Notes under the pieces: generated by a model
What the model saw: the letters and a program-made list of their open reading frames with translations, nothing else
What the model was told of the DNA's origin: nothing
The model's database searches: none
Origin: Streptomyces brasiliensis
GTDB lineage: Bacteria > Actinomycetota > Actinomycetes > Streptomycetales > Streptomycetaceae
DNA: 33,803 bases
Reading direction: 5' to 3'
NCBI RefSeq assembly: GCF_014647875.1
Contig: NZ_BMQA01000067.1
Location: 1-33,803, forward strand
Translations under genes and position numbers: made by a program
In this document: piece after piece, positions 8,405 through 17,102 of the stretch
How positions within the stretch are numbered: the stretch's first letter is position 1
Layout of the letters: the number at the start of each line of letters is the position of its first letter

Positions 8405-9928
8405 ATGACCCGTTACGCGGCGCCCGGCACCGAGGGCGCGATCGTCTCCTACCAGGCGCGCTACGACCACTTCATCGGCGGCGAGTACGTGCCGCCGGCC
8501 CGCGGGCAGTATTTCGAGAACCCGTCGCCGGTGAACGGGCGGCCGTTCACGGAGGTCGCGCGGGGCACCGCGGAGGATGTGGAACGGGCGCTCGACGCGG
8601 CGCACGCGGCCGCCCCCGGCTGGGGCCGTACGTCGGTGACGGAGCGTTCGGACATCCTGCTCAGGATCGCCGACCGGATGGAGGCCCACCTGGAGCCGCT
8701 GGCGGTGGCCGAGAGCTGGGAGAACGGCAAGCCGGTACGAGAGACGCTGGCGGCCGACATCCCGCTCGCCATCGACCACTTCCGCTATTTCGCGGGCGCC
8801 ATCCGGGCGCAGGAGGGTTCGCTGGGCGAGGTCGACGACGACACGGTGGCGTACCACTTCCACGAGCCGCTGGGCGTCGTCGCGCAGATCATCCCGTGGA
8901 ACTTCCCGATCCTGATGGCGACGTGGAAGCTGGCGCCGGCGCTCGCCGCCGGCAACGCGGTCGTCATCAAGCCGGCCGAGCAGACTCCGGCGTCCATCCA
9001 CTACTGGATGAGCCTGATCGCGGACCTGCTGCCGCCGGGCGTGGTGAACATCGTCAACGGTTTCGGTGTGGAGGCGGGCAAGCCGCTCGCGTCCAGCCCG
9101 CGGGTGGCGAAGGTCGCGTTCACGGGTGAGACCACGACGGGGCGGCTGATCATGCAGTACGCCTCCGAGAACATCAAGCCGGTCACGCTGGAGCTGGGGG
9201 GCAAGTCCCCGAACATCTTCTTCGACGACGTCTGGGCGCGGGACGACGAGTTCCGCGACAAGGCGCTCGAGGGCTTCACGATGTTCGCGCTCAACCAGGG
9301 GGAGGTGTGCACCTGCCCGTCCCGGGCTCTCGTCCAGCGCGGGAACTATGCCGAGTTCCTCGAGGCGGCGGTCGCCCGCACCGAGCTGATCAAGCCGGGG
9401 CACCCGCTCGACACCGACACAATGATCGGTGCGCAGGCCTCCAACGACCAGCTGGAGAAGATCCTCTCCTACCTGGACATCGGCCGGCAGGAGGGCGCCA
9501 AGGTCCTCACGGGCGGTGAACGCGTCGAGTACGACGGTGAGTTGAAGGGCGGGTACTACGTCCAGCCGACCATCTTCGAGGGCGACAACCGGATGCGGAT
9601 CTTCCAGGAGGAGATCTTCGGTCCGGTCGTCTCGGTCGCGTCCTTCGACGACTTCGACGACGCCATCAAGATCGCCAATGACACCCTGTACGGCCTCGGC
9701 GCCGGCGTGTGGACCCGGGACATCAACACGGCGTACCGGGCGGGCCGGGCGATCCAGGCGGGCCGCGTGTGGACGAACTGCTACCACGCGTACCCCGCCC
9801 ATGCGGCCTTCGGCGGCTACAAGCAGTCCGGGATCGGCCGCGAGACGCACAAGATGATGCTGGAGCACTACCAGCAGACGAAGAATCTTCTGGTCTCGTA
9901 CTCGCCGCGCAAACTGGGCTTCTTCTAG
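8405..9928 (+). CDS. exaC: NAD-dependent aldehyde dehydrogenase, ExaC/AldB type
   Basis: Oxidises an aldehyde, probably acetaldehyde or another short aldehyde, to its acid in the cytoplasm. The 507-residue protein has all class hallmarks: PWNFP at 164-168, the FTGETTTGRL cofactor loop, LELGGKSPN with catalytic Glu263, and NQGEVCTCPSR with nucleophile Cys302. The sequence EEIFGPVVSV is present near residues 400-410. The extended C-terminus ending in YSPRKLGFF is typical of the ExaC group. The ATG at 8405 follows GGGAGG; the frame is open upstream without family similarity. A strong hairpin terminator follows, so it ends its transcription unit. The GAF regulator upstream is the probable activator. 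Confidence 0.93.
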   Translation: MTRYAAPGTEGAIVSYQARYDHFIGGEYVPPARGQYFENPSPVNGRPFTEVARGTAEDVERALDAAHAAAPGWGRTSVTERSDILLRIADRMEAHLEPLAVAESWENGKPVRETLAADIPLAIDHFRYFAGAIRAQEGSLGEVDDDTVAYHFHEPLGVVAQIIPWNFPILMATWKLAPALAAGNAVVIKPAEQTPASIHYWMSLIADLLPPGVVNIVNGFGVEAGKPLASSPRVAKVAFTGETTTGRLIMQYASENIKPVTLELGGKSPNIFFDDVWARDDEFRDKALEGFTMFALNQGEVCTCPSRALVQRGNYAEFLEAAVARTELIKPGHPLDTDTMIGAQASNDQLEKILSYLDIGRQEGAKVLTGGERVEYDGELKGGYYVQPTIFEGDNRMRIFQEEIFGPVVSVASFDDFDDAIKIANDTLYGLGAGVWTRDINTAYRAGRAIQAGRVWTNCYHAYPAHAAFGGYKQSGIGRETHKMMLEHYQQTKNLLVSYSPRKLGFF

Positions 9929-9938
9929 AGCCATGTGA

Positions 9939-9979
9939 AAGGGTGCCTGACCTGGGAAAAATTCCCGTCAGGCACCCTT
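9939..9979 (+). terminator. Strong hairpin terminator after the aldehyde dehydrogenase gene
   Basis: Two perfect 13-base arms (AAGGGTGCCTGAC / GTCAGGCACCCTT) enclose a 15-base loop that itself holds the inverted repeat GGGAA-aaa-TTCCC, so the stem can extend almost to the tip. It starts 10 bases after the stop codon. Confidence 0.85.
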
Positions 9980-10378
9980 CGTAGCCACTTCAAGCAGCAA
10001 ACGCTCTCTTCGTGGCCGTGGGCATGCATGCAGGGCTTTGCGCAGCGCGCCGCACGATCGCGGGGCGCAGGTCACCAAAGGTGCGGAGCGGCTGAAAAAT
10101 CTGGCGCCGTTGCAGGCCCGGCGCCTGCAAGGTGTGCGGGAGGCGCAAAGGGCGTGAGTTCAGGGCCGTGGGAACGGAGACGGGCGGCCCATTGCTCGTC
10201 GGTCGGGCGGCCTCCGAGTGAGGTACCGCAAGTGGCCGCTGTGCTACCGCGTGGAGACGCCATCGCTGGTAACGGCAACGGCCAGGGGGCGGACAGGCAG
10301 TGGGACGTGGTTGCGCCGACGGCGACGCGTCACGGACGGCGGTCGCCCACATGAGCGGAGCACTGATGGCTCCGCATC
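9980..10378. other. About 400 bases without a recognised gene
   Basis: Both strands are open in places, but no frame gives a recognisable protein, a convincing ribosome site or the codon pattern of the neighbours. It lies between the terminator and the convergent end of the hydrolase gene and may be degraded coding DNA. Confidence 0.4.
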
Positions 10379-11119
10379 TCACCTGCCCGCACCCGCGTGC
10401 CTGTTCCAGTGTGTTTCGATGGCCGTGGCGACCTCCGCGGGCTTTTGCAGGAGCGGCCAATGGTTGCAGTCGAGCCTCACGACCTCGGGAGCCCGCAACG
10501 AGGCGGCGAGCTTCTCACCGAACTCGATCTGGCAGGCCGGATCGAGCACACCCCAGAACACCAGGCACGGCGCGGCCACCTGCGACAGCGCCGGCTCCCA
10601 CTCCGCCCCCATGGTCAGGGCGGAGCGATAGAGCCTGAGGACGCTGTCCTTCATGGGCTCGTCCACGCGGCTCACCATCTCTCTGGCGAGGTCGACCGGT
10701 ACGTCGAAACCCGCCACCACATCATTGGTGAACGATTCAGGTTCCAGCTCACTCATGAAGCGGTCGCCCTCGATCGGGTCCTGCCAGATCTTCGCGAGCG
10801 GGTGCCAGACGTAGCCGGCGTCGACCGGCCCGTTGCCGCCCGCCCACGTGCGGACCAGATCAGGCCGTAGGGAGGCGACGCGAGCGGTGAGGATGCAGCC
10901 CCAGTCGTGGCCGACGAGGTCGACCGGCTCGCCGACACGCTCCAACCGGTCGATCAGCCAGTCGACGTACTCCTCCTTGGTGGAGCCGAAGCCATCCGGT
11001 CGCGGTACGCCGAACCCCGGCAGGTCCCAGGCTTCCACGTCGGTCCGGGTCAGATACCGGCGAACGCCGTCCCACACATGGTGGGTATCGGGGACGCCGT
11101 GGATCAGGATCGCAGGCAT
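10379..11119 (-). CDS. Alpha/beta hydrolase
   Basis: A 246-residue cytoplasmic alpha/beta hydrolase. ILIHGVPDTHHVWD near the N-terminus is the oxyanion-hole segment. LVGHDWGCILTARVASLRPDLV carries Asp as nucleophile (GHDWG), as in epoxide hydrolases and haloalkane dehalogenases. The acid (FWGVLDPACQ) and the His (LDCNHWPLLQKP) are placed as expected. The ATG at 11119 is chosen because the fold starts directly after it; the longer open frame upstream is unlike a protein. The Asp nucleophile suggests carbon-halogen or epoxide hydrolysis rather than ester cleavage; the substrate is unknown. Confidence 0.88.
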   Translation of the reverse strand: MPAILIHGVPDTHHVWDGVRRYLTRTDVEAWDLPGFGVPRPDGFGSTKEEYVDWLIDRLERVGEPVDLVGHDWGCILTARVASLRPDLVRTWAGGNGPVDAGYVWHPLAKIWQDPIEGDRFMSELEPESFTNDVVAGFDVPVDLAREMVSRVDEPMKDSVLRLYRSALTMGAEWEPALSQVAAPCLVFWGVLDPACQIEFGEKLAASLRAPEVVRLDCNHWPLLQKPAEVATAIETHWNRHAGAGR

Positions 11120-11180
11120 GATTCGGGGTCCTTTGTCGGTAGAGGTCTCACGCAGGAAGCCGGATGGGCTCCGGACGGCA

Positions 11181-11698
11181 TCAGACGAGCGGGGCGGCGC
11201 CCGCGGCACAGTCGCTTCCTGTGTTCAGCGCCTGGCCAGCTCCCGCACAGGCACCGCGGAATCGCACCGTCATGTGACGGCGTGCCCACGACCATACCGC
11301 TGAAACAGCGTTCAGACACAGTGTGTTCAAACGTTGTCGTATTCCGTCCCCTACCTGTGTGCCAGCAGGGGACGTGCCGGGTCTGGCCTCCTCGGCGCTC
11401 TCCGTCACATGCTCGCCGACGCCCTCGGCCGTGGCCGCCGACAGCAGTGCCGGCGGCAGGCCGGGGAAACGGGCCTCCAGGGCGGCAAGGTCACGACACA
11501 ACGCGTGCCCACTTGGCGGGTCTGCGTGACGCCCACCTCGCGCAGCGCCTTGAGGCGATGGCTCAGCGTGGACTTGGCGGCTGAGGCACGGAGTTGACCG
11601 ATAGCTTGCGAACTTGCACTCCCTGGCAAGTCTCGGAGGCTCTCGGAACAGCCACCTGCGCTCTCACAACAGAGCACGCACCCAGTGATCTGACGCAC
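11181..11698 (-). pseudogene. Frameshifted ArsR-like helix-turn-helix regulator
   Basis: On the minus strand one frame reads ...IGQLRASAAKSTLSHRLKALREVGVTQTRQVGTRCVV, a recognition-helix and wing pattern of small winged-helix regulators. At about 11486-11495 the sense switches to another frame that continues DLAALEARFPGLPPALLSAATA, the usual C-terminal sequence of this group (DLEARFPGLL). One small indel therefore splits the gene. No clear N-terminal helices precede the first part, and the second frame runs on without a family-like stop, so both ends also look eroded. Exact boundaries are uncertain. Confidence 0.6.
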
Positions 11699-11714
11699 GC
11701 CGCATCTCCCGCCG

Positions 11715-11741
11715 TGTCACAGTTCACCGGGTAGCCCGGTC
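11715..11741 (+). promoter_or_regulatory. ECF41-type promoter of the AhpD-like gene
   Basis: TGTCACA, 16 bases, then GGTC, 38 bases before the ATG at 11780. Carboxymuconolactone-decarboxylase-like genes are a classic ECF41 target. Confidence 0.75.
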
Positions 11742-11779
11742 AGTAGTGTGAATGAGCACTACGGCGAGGAGATCACACC

Positions 11780-12253
11780 ATGGATGCGCGTCTCGACTAC
11801 TTCGGCAATGCGCTTGGGGCCAAGGTTCTGAAGCACATCAATTCGGCCAACAAGGTGTTGTCGGACTCAACGCTGCCGCACACGACACAGGAACTGGTGA
11901 AGATCCGCGCAAGCCAGATCAACGGCTGCGGCTTCTGCACCGACATGCACACCAAGGACGCCGCCCACGCGGGAGAGACCGCTCAGCGCCTCAACCTGGT
12001 GGCGGCCTGGCGGGAGGCCACCGTCTTCACCGACGCCGAACGCGCCGCGCTGGAACTGGCGGAGCAGGGCACCCGGCTCGCCGACGCTGCCGGTGGGGTC
12101 GACGACGAGGCCTGGGCGAACGCCGCCAAGCACTACGCCGAGGACCAGCTCGCCGCGCTGATCTCCCTCATCGCGATCATCAACGCCTACAACCGCATCA
12201 ACGTCATCAACCAGCAGCCTGCCGGGAGCTATCAGCCCGGCCAGTTCGGCTGA
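11780..12253 (+). CDS. AhpD / carboxymuconolactone-decarboxylase family protein
   Basis: A 157-residue alkylhydroperoxidase-D-like protein, probably a cytoplasmic thiol oxidoreductase. The core ELVKIRASQINGCGFCTDMHTKDA has the CxxC pair at residues 50 and 53 and the proton-relay His57, as in AhpD-like peroxidases. The second half is helical and ends near INVINQQPAGSYQPGQFG. The ATG follows GCGAGGAG. This family is the best-known partner gene of ECF41 sigma factors, and the matching promoter lies immediately upstream although the sigma genes are more than 13 kb away. Its neighbours on both sides are decayed genes while this one is intact, suggesting selection. Confidence 0.92.
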   Translation: MDARLDYFGNALGAKVLKHINSANKVLSDSTLPHTTQELVKIRASQINGCGFCTDMHTKDAAHAGETAQRLNLVAAWREATVFTDAERAALELAEQGTRLADAAGGVDDEAWANAAKHYAEDQLAALISLIAIINAYNRINVINQQPAGSYQPGQFG

Positions 12254-12358
12254 GCCGCCCGCACGGCCGCCATGCTGTCCGCCTCCTCGTCGCATCCCGG
12301 CCTGCGCCGAGGAGGCGGACTTTCAGCCGAGCCGAGAGTGCCCGACGAGTCGAGGTGA

Positions 12359-12769
12359 CCGGAGATCGCCGTCCTGTCGTCGGACGTGTGCGAGGAGGGC
12401 GCCGCCGAAAGGATGGTCTCCACCGCCGTGGAGCGGTGGAGACGACTGGACCTGCTCGTGAACAACGCCGGGATCGCCGCCCCGATGCCCCTGGCCGAGA
12501 CGGACCGGAGGCTGATCACTCACCTGTTCGAACTCCACGTGACGGCACCGAGCCCGCTTTCTCATGCAGCTCTGCCGCACCTGCGGCCCGCCTCCGGTTC
12601 GATCGTCAATGTCTCCAGCACCTACCCAGCGTCCCCTGGCCGGCGGAACGCGCCACGCCGCGGCCGAGAGCGTCCAGGACCCCGAGGGAGTTCGGGTGAA
12701 CACCATCGCACCCTGCTGCGACACCGCGCGTACATCGCGGCGTTGACCAACGAGGCCCCGGAGACGTAG
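12359..12769 (+). pseudogene. Short-chain dehydrogenase remnant, N-truncated and frameshifted
   Basis: The frame opens after an in-frame stop at 12356 with EIAVLSSDVCEEGAAERMVSTAVERWRRLDLLVNNAGIAAP, the middle of a classical SDR with the NNAG motif; the TGxxxGxG cofactor loop is gone. After GSIVNVSSTY the sense moves to another frame (TQRPLAGGTRHAAAESV ... EGVRVNTIAP), with the catalytic Tyr replaced by His and the segment shortened. It ends in ALTNEAPET and a stop. In the same frame beyond that stop, an open stretch to 12859 ends in FDGEPAVVFELFSH; I do not recognise its family. Confidence 0.8.
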
Positions 12770-12899
12770 GTACGTCGCTTCCTGACCACCGCCACGCGGG
12801 CGCACAGCGCGCGGTTCGATGGTGAACCGGCCGTCGTGTTCGAGCTGTTCAGCCACTGAACACCTCCGCACGCGCGGATCGGTCTGCTTCACCCCCGCC

Positions 12900-13912
12900 G
12901 CCGGCCGGGGCCGGCCGCCGCGGGGCGCCGCCTCGGGCTGCGGGACGAGGCCGTGCGGGCCGGGCACGCGGTGTGGGCGCGGCGAGGTGTTCGCCGTCAA
13001 CGCCTCCGGTGATCACGCGGGCGTCCACCCGCTGTGGCTGGAGGCGCTGGCGTTGGGTTATCGCGTCCGCGGTCCGTCCCTCGTGACGCGAGCCGTTCAC
13101 ACCGCACCGGCTGGTCGGCGTGCTGCGTCAGGCAGGGGTGGGCGAGGACCGGGTGACGCTGCCGGCCACCGCGCCGCCGGCACGCTCGTGCATGGCTCCG
13201 ACCGGGCCGTCGTGTACGGCGACGATGTCGTCGCCCGGTACGACCACGGCCGCCGGGTGCTGCCCCGGGGGCCGGGCCGTACGAAGATCCTCATTACCGC
13301 GGACACAGGCTGGCGTGCGCGCTGGACACGACCGTCGGCTCCGTCGCCGACGAACGCGGCACGACGTGCGTCGACGCCGCCGCGATCGTCGTCGAAGGCG
13401 ATCCGGCGCCGATCGCCGAAGCGGTCGCCGAGCGCCTGGCGGTACTGCCCAGTCTGCCGCCGCAGGACGAGCGGGCCGCGTCGCCGGTGTGCCCACTCGA
13501 CCGGGCCCGCGCGCTCAGCACCCCTCTCCCGACGGTGGCGGCGGGGGCGCGGGCCCGGCTCGGTGAGGACGGCATCGCCGACGGCCTGGGCGACGGCAGT
13601 GCCGTACTGCACCCCGCCGTCCACCTGGTCGACCGGCCCGACTCTGTCCAGCCGCGCACCGAACTCCCCTTCCCCCTGCGTGGGGGTGGCGCCCAGGAGC
13701 CGATGGGACGGCATCGCCCCGCTACGCGAGACGCTCGTCGTGTCGGCACCGACGCACGACCAGGTGCTGCTGGACCAGCTGCCGGCGGAACCCACCATCG
13801 CCAATCTGTGCATCGGAGATCACCCGACCCACTGGATGGCGCCGGGGTGCCCGACGACGGCTGTCTGCCGGACTTCCTGATGCGCAGCAAGGCCGTCATC
13901 GGCGCGTCATGA
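12900..13912 (+). pseudogene. Aldehyde dehydrogenase-like relic with several frameshifts
   Basis: Pieces of one protein appear in order but alternate between frames: GVHPLWLEALALGYRV; PFTPHRLVGVLRQAGVGEDRVTLP; HGSDRAVVYGDDVVARYD...GPGRTKILITAD; RLACALDTTVGSVADERGTTCVDAAAIVVEGDPAPIAEAVAERL; DGIADGLGDGSAVLHPAVHLVDRPDS...RTELPFP; LRETLVVSAP...EPTIANLCIGDHPTHWMAPG; PDDGCLPDFLMRSKAVI. This order resembles a group of actinomycete aldehyde-dehydrogenase-superfamily proteins. At least five frame changes rule out a working gene. The N-terminal third is not traceable. Family assignment is from memory of the pattern and is moderately sure. Confidence 0.7.
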
Positions 13913-13935
13913 CACGGGGCGGGCGATCATGCCGG

Positions 13936-14483
13936 TCAGTGGGGCATGAACAGCATGATCGCTGTACCCAGGGCCGTCGAGCCGTCCCAGAAGTGGCCGT
14001 ACGGCCGCAGGAGGACGCCCGGGTTGTCGTTACGGGCATGTCGCGGGTCAGCGAGCGCAGCGCGCAGGTGAGCAGGCACAGGGCCAGCGCGGCGGTGACG
14101 AGTGATCCGGTGGTCGACTCCCCCTCGGCCGGTGCGTGGTGCGTGGCATGCGGTGTGCGAAGCATCCAGACCATCGCGGCCATGCCCAGCGCATACGGCA
14201 GTCGCCGTGCCGTCGCGGCCGGGAGGGACTCCCTGGGACGGCGCACGGGTGTGAGCGGGAACCACAGGGCGGCGGCGGTGAAGAAAACGGTCTGCCCGGT
14301 CCGCGGCAGCGTCGGCCCCCACGGCATCGCCGCCATCGCCACAGCCATGGCGGCGTGCAGGAGATGGTCGACGCGGCCGCGCCATGCCGCCCCGGGAGTC
14401 TCGAGCGCGTGCCGCACCGCGTAGGCGGCCGCGCCCACGAACAGCGCGGTCAGCAGGGCGTGCACGGCGTCGGTGGCGCTCAT
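13936..14483 (-). pseudogene. DUF5134 membrane protein with a C-terminal frameshift
   Basis: The minus-strand frame from the ATG at 14483 encodes a hydrophobic multi-helix protein of the DUF5134 type (HALLTALFVGAAAYAVRHAL ... HLLHAAMAVAMAAMPWG ... ALGMAAMVWMLRTPHATHH). Up to LRSLTRDMP it is normal. There, at about 14036, the expected C-terminus continues in a different frame as RNDNPGVLLRPYGHFWDGSTALGTAIMLFMPH with a stop at 13936-13938, whereas the original frame runs on into unlikely Arg/Ser-rich sequence to 13896. One lost base explains this. It lies 43 bases behind the cupin gene on the same strand and was probably cotranscribed with it. A sequencing error is the alternative. Confidence 0.7.
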
Positions 14484-14526
14484 GTCCCGGCGTGCTTTCC
14501 CGCGCGGCGGCTGCGTCCCGGGGGCC

Positions 14527-14976
14527 TCACTCGGTGGGACGCGGGGCGCGCAGGTGGGCGCGCTGCTCCAGCTCCTCCTTGGAGACGAGTTCGAGCATGG
14601 GCTTTCCCGGCGCGCACATCATGGTCACGACGAACCGGGTCCGCGCGTCACTGAGCGCGTTGCCGTCCTGGTAGTGGATCACGTCGCCGCCCGGCTCCCA
14701 GAATGTGCCGCCGGCCTCCACCACCCGCTCGGGTTCGCCCTCCAGCTCGAAGCGGACCGCGCCCTCCACGACGTAGCCGAAGGCGGGCCCGGAGTGGCGG
14801 TGCGGCGGGGTTCCCGGGTCGCCGGGCTCCCACTCGACCTGAATGGTCATCCCCGAGGCGCCCTCGGGGATCGTCAGGGGCGCGGCGTCCTGCAGCAGCT
14901 GCGCCGCGGTCATCCAGCTCTCCGACGCCGCCTGGTCGCCGGCTCCGTGCATGTGCGCTGCGTGGTTGTCCGACAT
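14527..14976 (-). CDS. Cupin-domain protein
   Basis: A 149-residue small cupin, probably cytoplasmic. The cupin motif 1 is HRHSGPAFGYVVEGAVRFELEGEP, giving two His and a Glu for a metal site, and a shortened motif 2 lies around PGGDVIHYQDGNA. An N-terminal His-rich start (MSDNHAAHMHGAG) precedes the barrel. The ATG follows GAAGGTG. It is divergent from the epimerase gene; both have an ECF41-type promoter in the shared spacer. The function cannot be told from sequence; small cupins of this kind serve as metal-dependent oxygenases, isomerases or ligand sensors. Confidence 0.87.
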   Translation of the reverse strand: MSDNHAAHMHGAGDQAASESWMTAAQLLQDAAPLTIPEGASGMTIQVEWEPGDPGTPPHRHSGPAFGYVVEGAVRFELEGEPERVVEAGGTFWEPGGDVIHYQDGNALSDARTRFVVTMMCAPGKPMLELVSKEELEQRAHLRAPRPTE

Positions 14977-15047
14977 TGTTCTGCACCTTCCATGAGTCGC
15001 CAGGTGTTCGGGCGAAGCACATCTCCCTCGCCCCCTTCATCTGTGTT

Positions 15048-15074
15048 GACCGGGCGCCATGTGGATCTGTGACA
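15048..15074 (-). promoter_or_regulatory. ECF41-type promoter of the cupin gene
   Basis: On the minus strand TGTCACA (15074-15068), 16 bases, then GGTC (15051-15048), 71 bases before the cupin ATG. It stands back to back with the promoter at 15109. Confidence 0.75.
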
Positions 15075-15108
15075 CCTATGGCGTTGCAGGGGCAAGTTCG
15101 TGGAGCGG

Positions 15109-15135
15109 TGTCACAACAACGGCACAAACACTGTC
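15109..15135 (+). promoter_or_regulatory. ECF41-type promoter of the epimerase-like gene
   Basis: TGTCACA, 16 bases, TGTC, 78 bases before the ATG at 15214. Confidence 0.73.
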
Positions 15136-15213
15136 GTAGGTGTCGTGAGTGGCTGACGTCACCGTCACGACCGCATCCGTGGGGCACCGACCCCCTGACG
15201 GGAAGAGACCCAG

Positions 15214-15954
15214 ATGAGAGTCGTTGTTGCAGGCGCCACCGGCCTGATCGGTTCCAGGACTGTCGCCAGGCTCGGGGACCACGGTGTGGAGGTCGTGCCC
15301 GTCTCGCGCCGCGAGGGTGTCGATGTCATTACGGGGCAGGGCCTTGCCGGGGCTCTGCGGGGCGCCGACGTGGTTGTGGACGTCACCGACGCGCCCTCCC
15401 GTGCGGAGGCGACGAGCGTCGAGTTCTTCGGCACGTCGACGAGAAACCTGCTGGAGGCCGCCGCCTCCGCGGGCCTCGAGCACTATGTCGCGCTGTCCGT
15501 CGTGGGAGCCGATCTGGTGCAGCGGGACTACTTCCGTGCGAAGGCGGTCCAGGAGGAACGGGCCCGGCGCTCGCCGATCCCGCACTCCCTCGTGCGCGCC
15601 ACGCCGTTCTTCGAGTCCGTGGACGCCCTGTCCCGCTCGACGGCGCACGCGGACGGCGTGCACGTCACGCCCGCGCTGATCCGTCCGGTGTCGACGGACG
15701 ACGTCGCGGCCGAACTCGCTCATGTCGCCGTCGGGTTGCCCCTGTACGGCGTCCTGGAGATCGCCGGCCCCGAGGAGTACCGGCTCGACGACCTCGTCGC
15801 CAAGCTGCAGGCCGCCCGGGGCGACCTGCGGGGCGTGGTCACCGACGCGCGCGCCCCGTTCTTCGGCGCCCTGGTCGCCGAGCGGTCGCTGCTGCCCCGC
15901 ACTGCGGCCCACGCGGGTCACGAGACGCTCGCACAGTGGCTCGCACGGCGCTGA
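15214..15954 (+). CDS. NAD(P)-binding epimerase/NmrA-like oxidoreductase
   Basis: A 246-residue atypical short-chain dehydrogenase. MRVVVAGATGLIGSRTVARL is the Rossmann GxxGxxG nucleotide loop; GADVVVDVTDAPS and LEHYVALSVVGADLVQRDYFRAKAVQE follow in the order known for NmrA/YwnB-like proteins. The YxxxK-like pair is replaced by YFRAKAVQE, so catalysis may differ from classical SDRs. The substrate is unknown; proteins of this type bind NADPH and can act as redox sensors or reductases. Epimerase/oxidoreductase genes are recognised ECF41 partner genes, and the promoter upstream fits. Confidence 0.88.
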   Translation: MRVVVAGATGLIGSRTVARLGDHGVEVVPVSRREGVDVITGQGLAGALRGADVVVDVTDAPSRAEATSVEFFGTSTRNLLEAAASAGLEHYVALSVVGADLVQRDYFRAKAVQEERARRSPIPHSLVRATPFFESVDALSRSTAHADGVHVTPALIRPVSTDDVAAELAHVAVGLPLYGVLEIAGPEEYRLDDLVAKLQAARGDLRGVVTDARAPFFGALVAERSLLPRTAAHAGHETLAQWLARR

Positions 15955-16001
15955 CCGCCGGTGACGCACGCACCCGGGCACAGCACCTGCCACCACACGG
16001 T

Positions 16002-16028
16002 TGTCACAAAAGCAACGCATCGCTTGTC
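16002..16028 (+). promoter_or_regulatory. ECF41-type promoter of the methyltransferase gene
   Basis: TGTCACA, 16 bases, TGTC. The ATG at 16038 begins only 9 bases after the -10 element, so the start point of transcription should coincide with the start codon. Confidence 0.75.
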
Positions 16029-16037
16029 TTGCTGGGT

Positions 16038-16847
16038 ATGCACACCGTCATCTCCCGGCCGTCGGCCACTCCGCGCCAGCTGGACGACTACGCCGTCAGC
16101 GCCGAGTTCTACGACGTGCTCCAGGCGCAGCAGGATGCGACAAGGGTCCACCGCCTCTACAGCGGCGTCGTGCGCGGTGCTCGGCTCGGCGTGCTGGACG
16201 TGGGCGCCGGAACCGGTCGTGTGACCTTGATGAGCCTTCTCGAATCCGAGGTAGGCGTGCACGCCGTCGAACCCGCGCGTGCGATGCGGACCTCGCTGAT
16301 GACGCGTCTGGCCTCACTGCCCGCGGAGTCGAGGGCGCGCGTCACGGTCCACCCCTGCCCGCTCGGCCAGGCGGAGCTGTACGAGGTTGCGGACGTGGCG
16401 ATCTGTCACAACACCGTCGCCTGCCTCTCGCCCGCCGTACGCCGCGCCTTGTGGCCATCCATCGCCCGGGCACTCGTCCCCGGCGGTTCGTTGCTTCTTC
16501 AACTGCCACCCGCTCGACTTCCCGACGCGGAGGTGGTGCGTCTCTTCCCGGCGCAGCGGATCGGCCGACACGAGTACGGGGGACGCATGGTGATGTCGGC
16601 CGACGGCGCCCGGATCCGCACACGGTTCGACTATTGGGTGTGCGCGGGCAGACACCTGCTGCGCGAGCACACGGAGACGTTCTGGATGTGGCCGGCCTCC
16701 CGTGCCGAAGTGATCGACGAACTACGCCCCCAGGGCTTCCTCCCGTGGCCCGACCGGACCGACGCGTCCGTCCTGGCGCTGACCCTCGACAGGCCCGGTT
16801 CGAACAGGTCCCGGGGACCACGGAGGACAACGCACGTCAGTTGGTGA
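16038..16847 (+). CDS. SAM-dependent methyltransferase
   Basis: A 269-residue class I methyltransferase. Motif I is LGVLDVGAGTGRVTLMSL at about residues 50-67; HAVEPARAM is the acidic loop binding the ribose; VADVAICHNTVACLSP is motif II-like and ALVPGGSLLLQLPP the post-II strand. The substrate is unknown. I choose the ATG at 16038 because the frame is open far upstream (through the epimerase gene antisense frame) but similarity starts here, and the promoter -10 lies 9 bases before it, so translation is probably leaderless. No ribosome site is visible between promoter and ATG. Confidence 0.87.
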   Translation: MHTVISRPSATPRQLDDYAVSAEFYDVLQAQQDATRVHRLYSGVVRGARLGVLDVGAGTGRVTLMSLLESEVGVHAVEPARAMRTSLMTRLASLPAESRARVTVHPCPLGQAELYEVADVAICHNTVACLSPAVRRALWPSIARALVPGGSLLLQLPPARLPDAEVVRLFPAQRIGRHEYGGRMVMSADGARIRTRFDYWVCAGRHLLREHTETFWMWPASRAEVIDELRPQGFLPWPDRTDASVLALTLDRPGSNRSRGPRRTTHVSW

Positions 16848-17026
16848 ACCGCTGGACGAACGCCCTGGCCCTGCTGTCCGTGGGGTGTCCGTGGGAAGGA
16901 TCGACCCCGTCATGCGGGGCTTGACTCCAGGCAAGTTGTTACCGCGTGTGGCGCCCTTGGAGGGCCGCTGAGCGCCAGCCCTCACAGCATCGATACCACC
17001 CGGCACGCAAGCTCATGGCCCCCGGA

Positions 17027-17053
17027 TGTCACAGGTGCGGGTACTCATCGGTC
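17027..17053 (+). promoter_or_regulatory. ECF41-type promoter of the small ORF-OsmC unit
   Basis: TGTCACA, 16 bases, GGTC. The predicted transcript starts near 17060, before a small ORF (17103) and OsmC (17279). Confidence 0.73.
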
Positions 17054-17102
17054 AACCAGTCATCTGGAATCCGGATTTCCGCTGACCGAAGGACAGGACT
17101 AC

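Noticed and set aside
8345..9934. A 529-residue frame antisense to the aldehyde dehydrogenase
   Set aside because: Shadow frame; Arg/Val/Leu-rich with no motif.
9980..10378. A transposase or other gene in the gap after the terminator
   Set aside because: Open frames exist on both strands but none shows a recognisable motif or start site.
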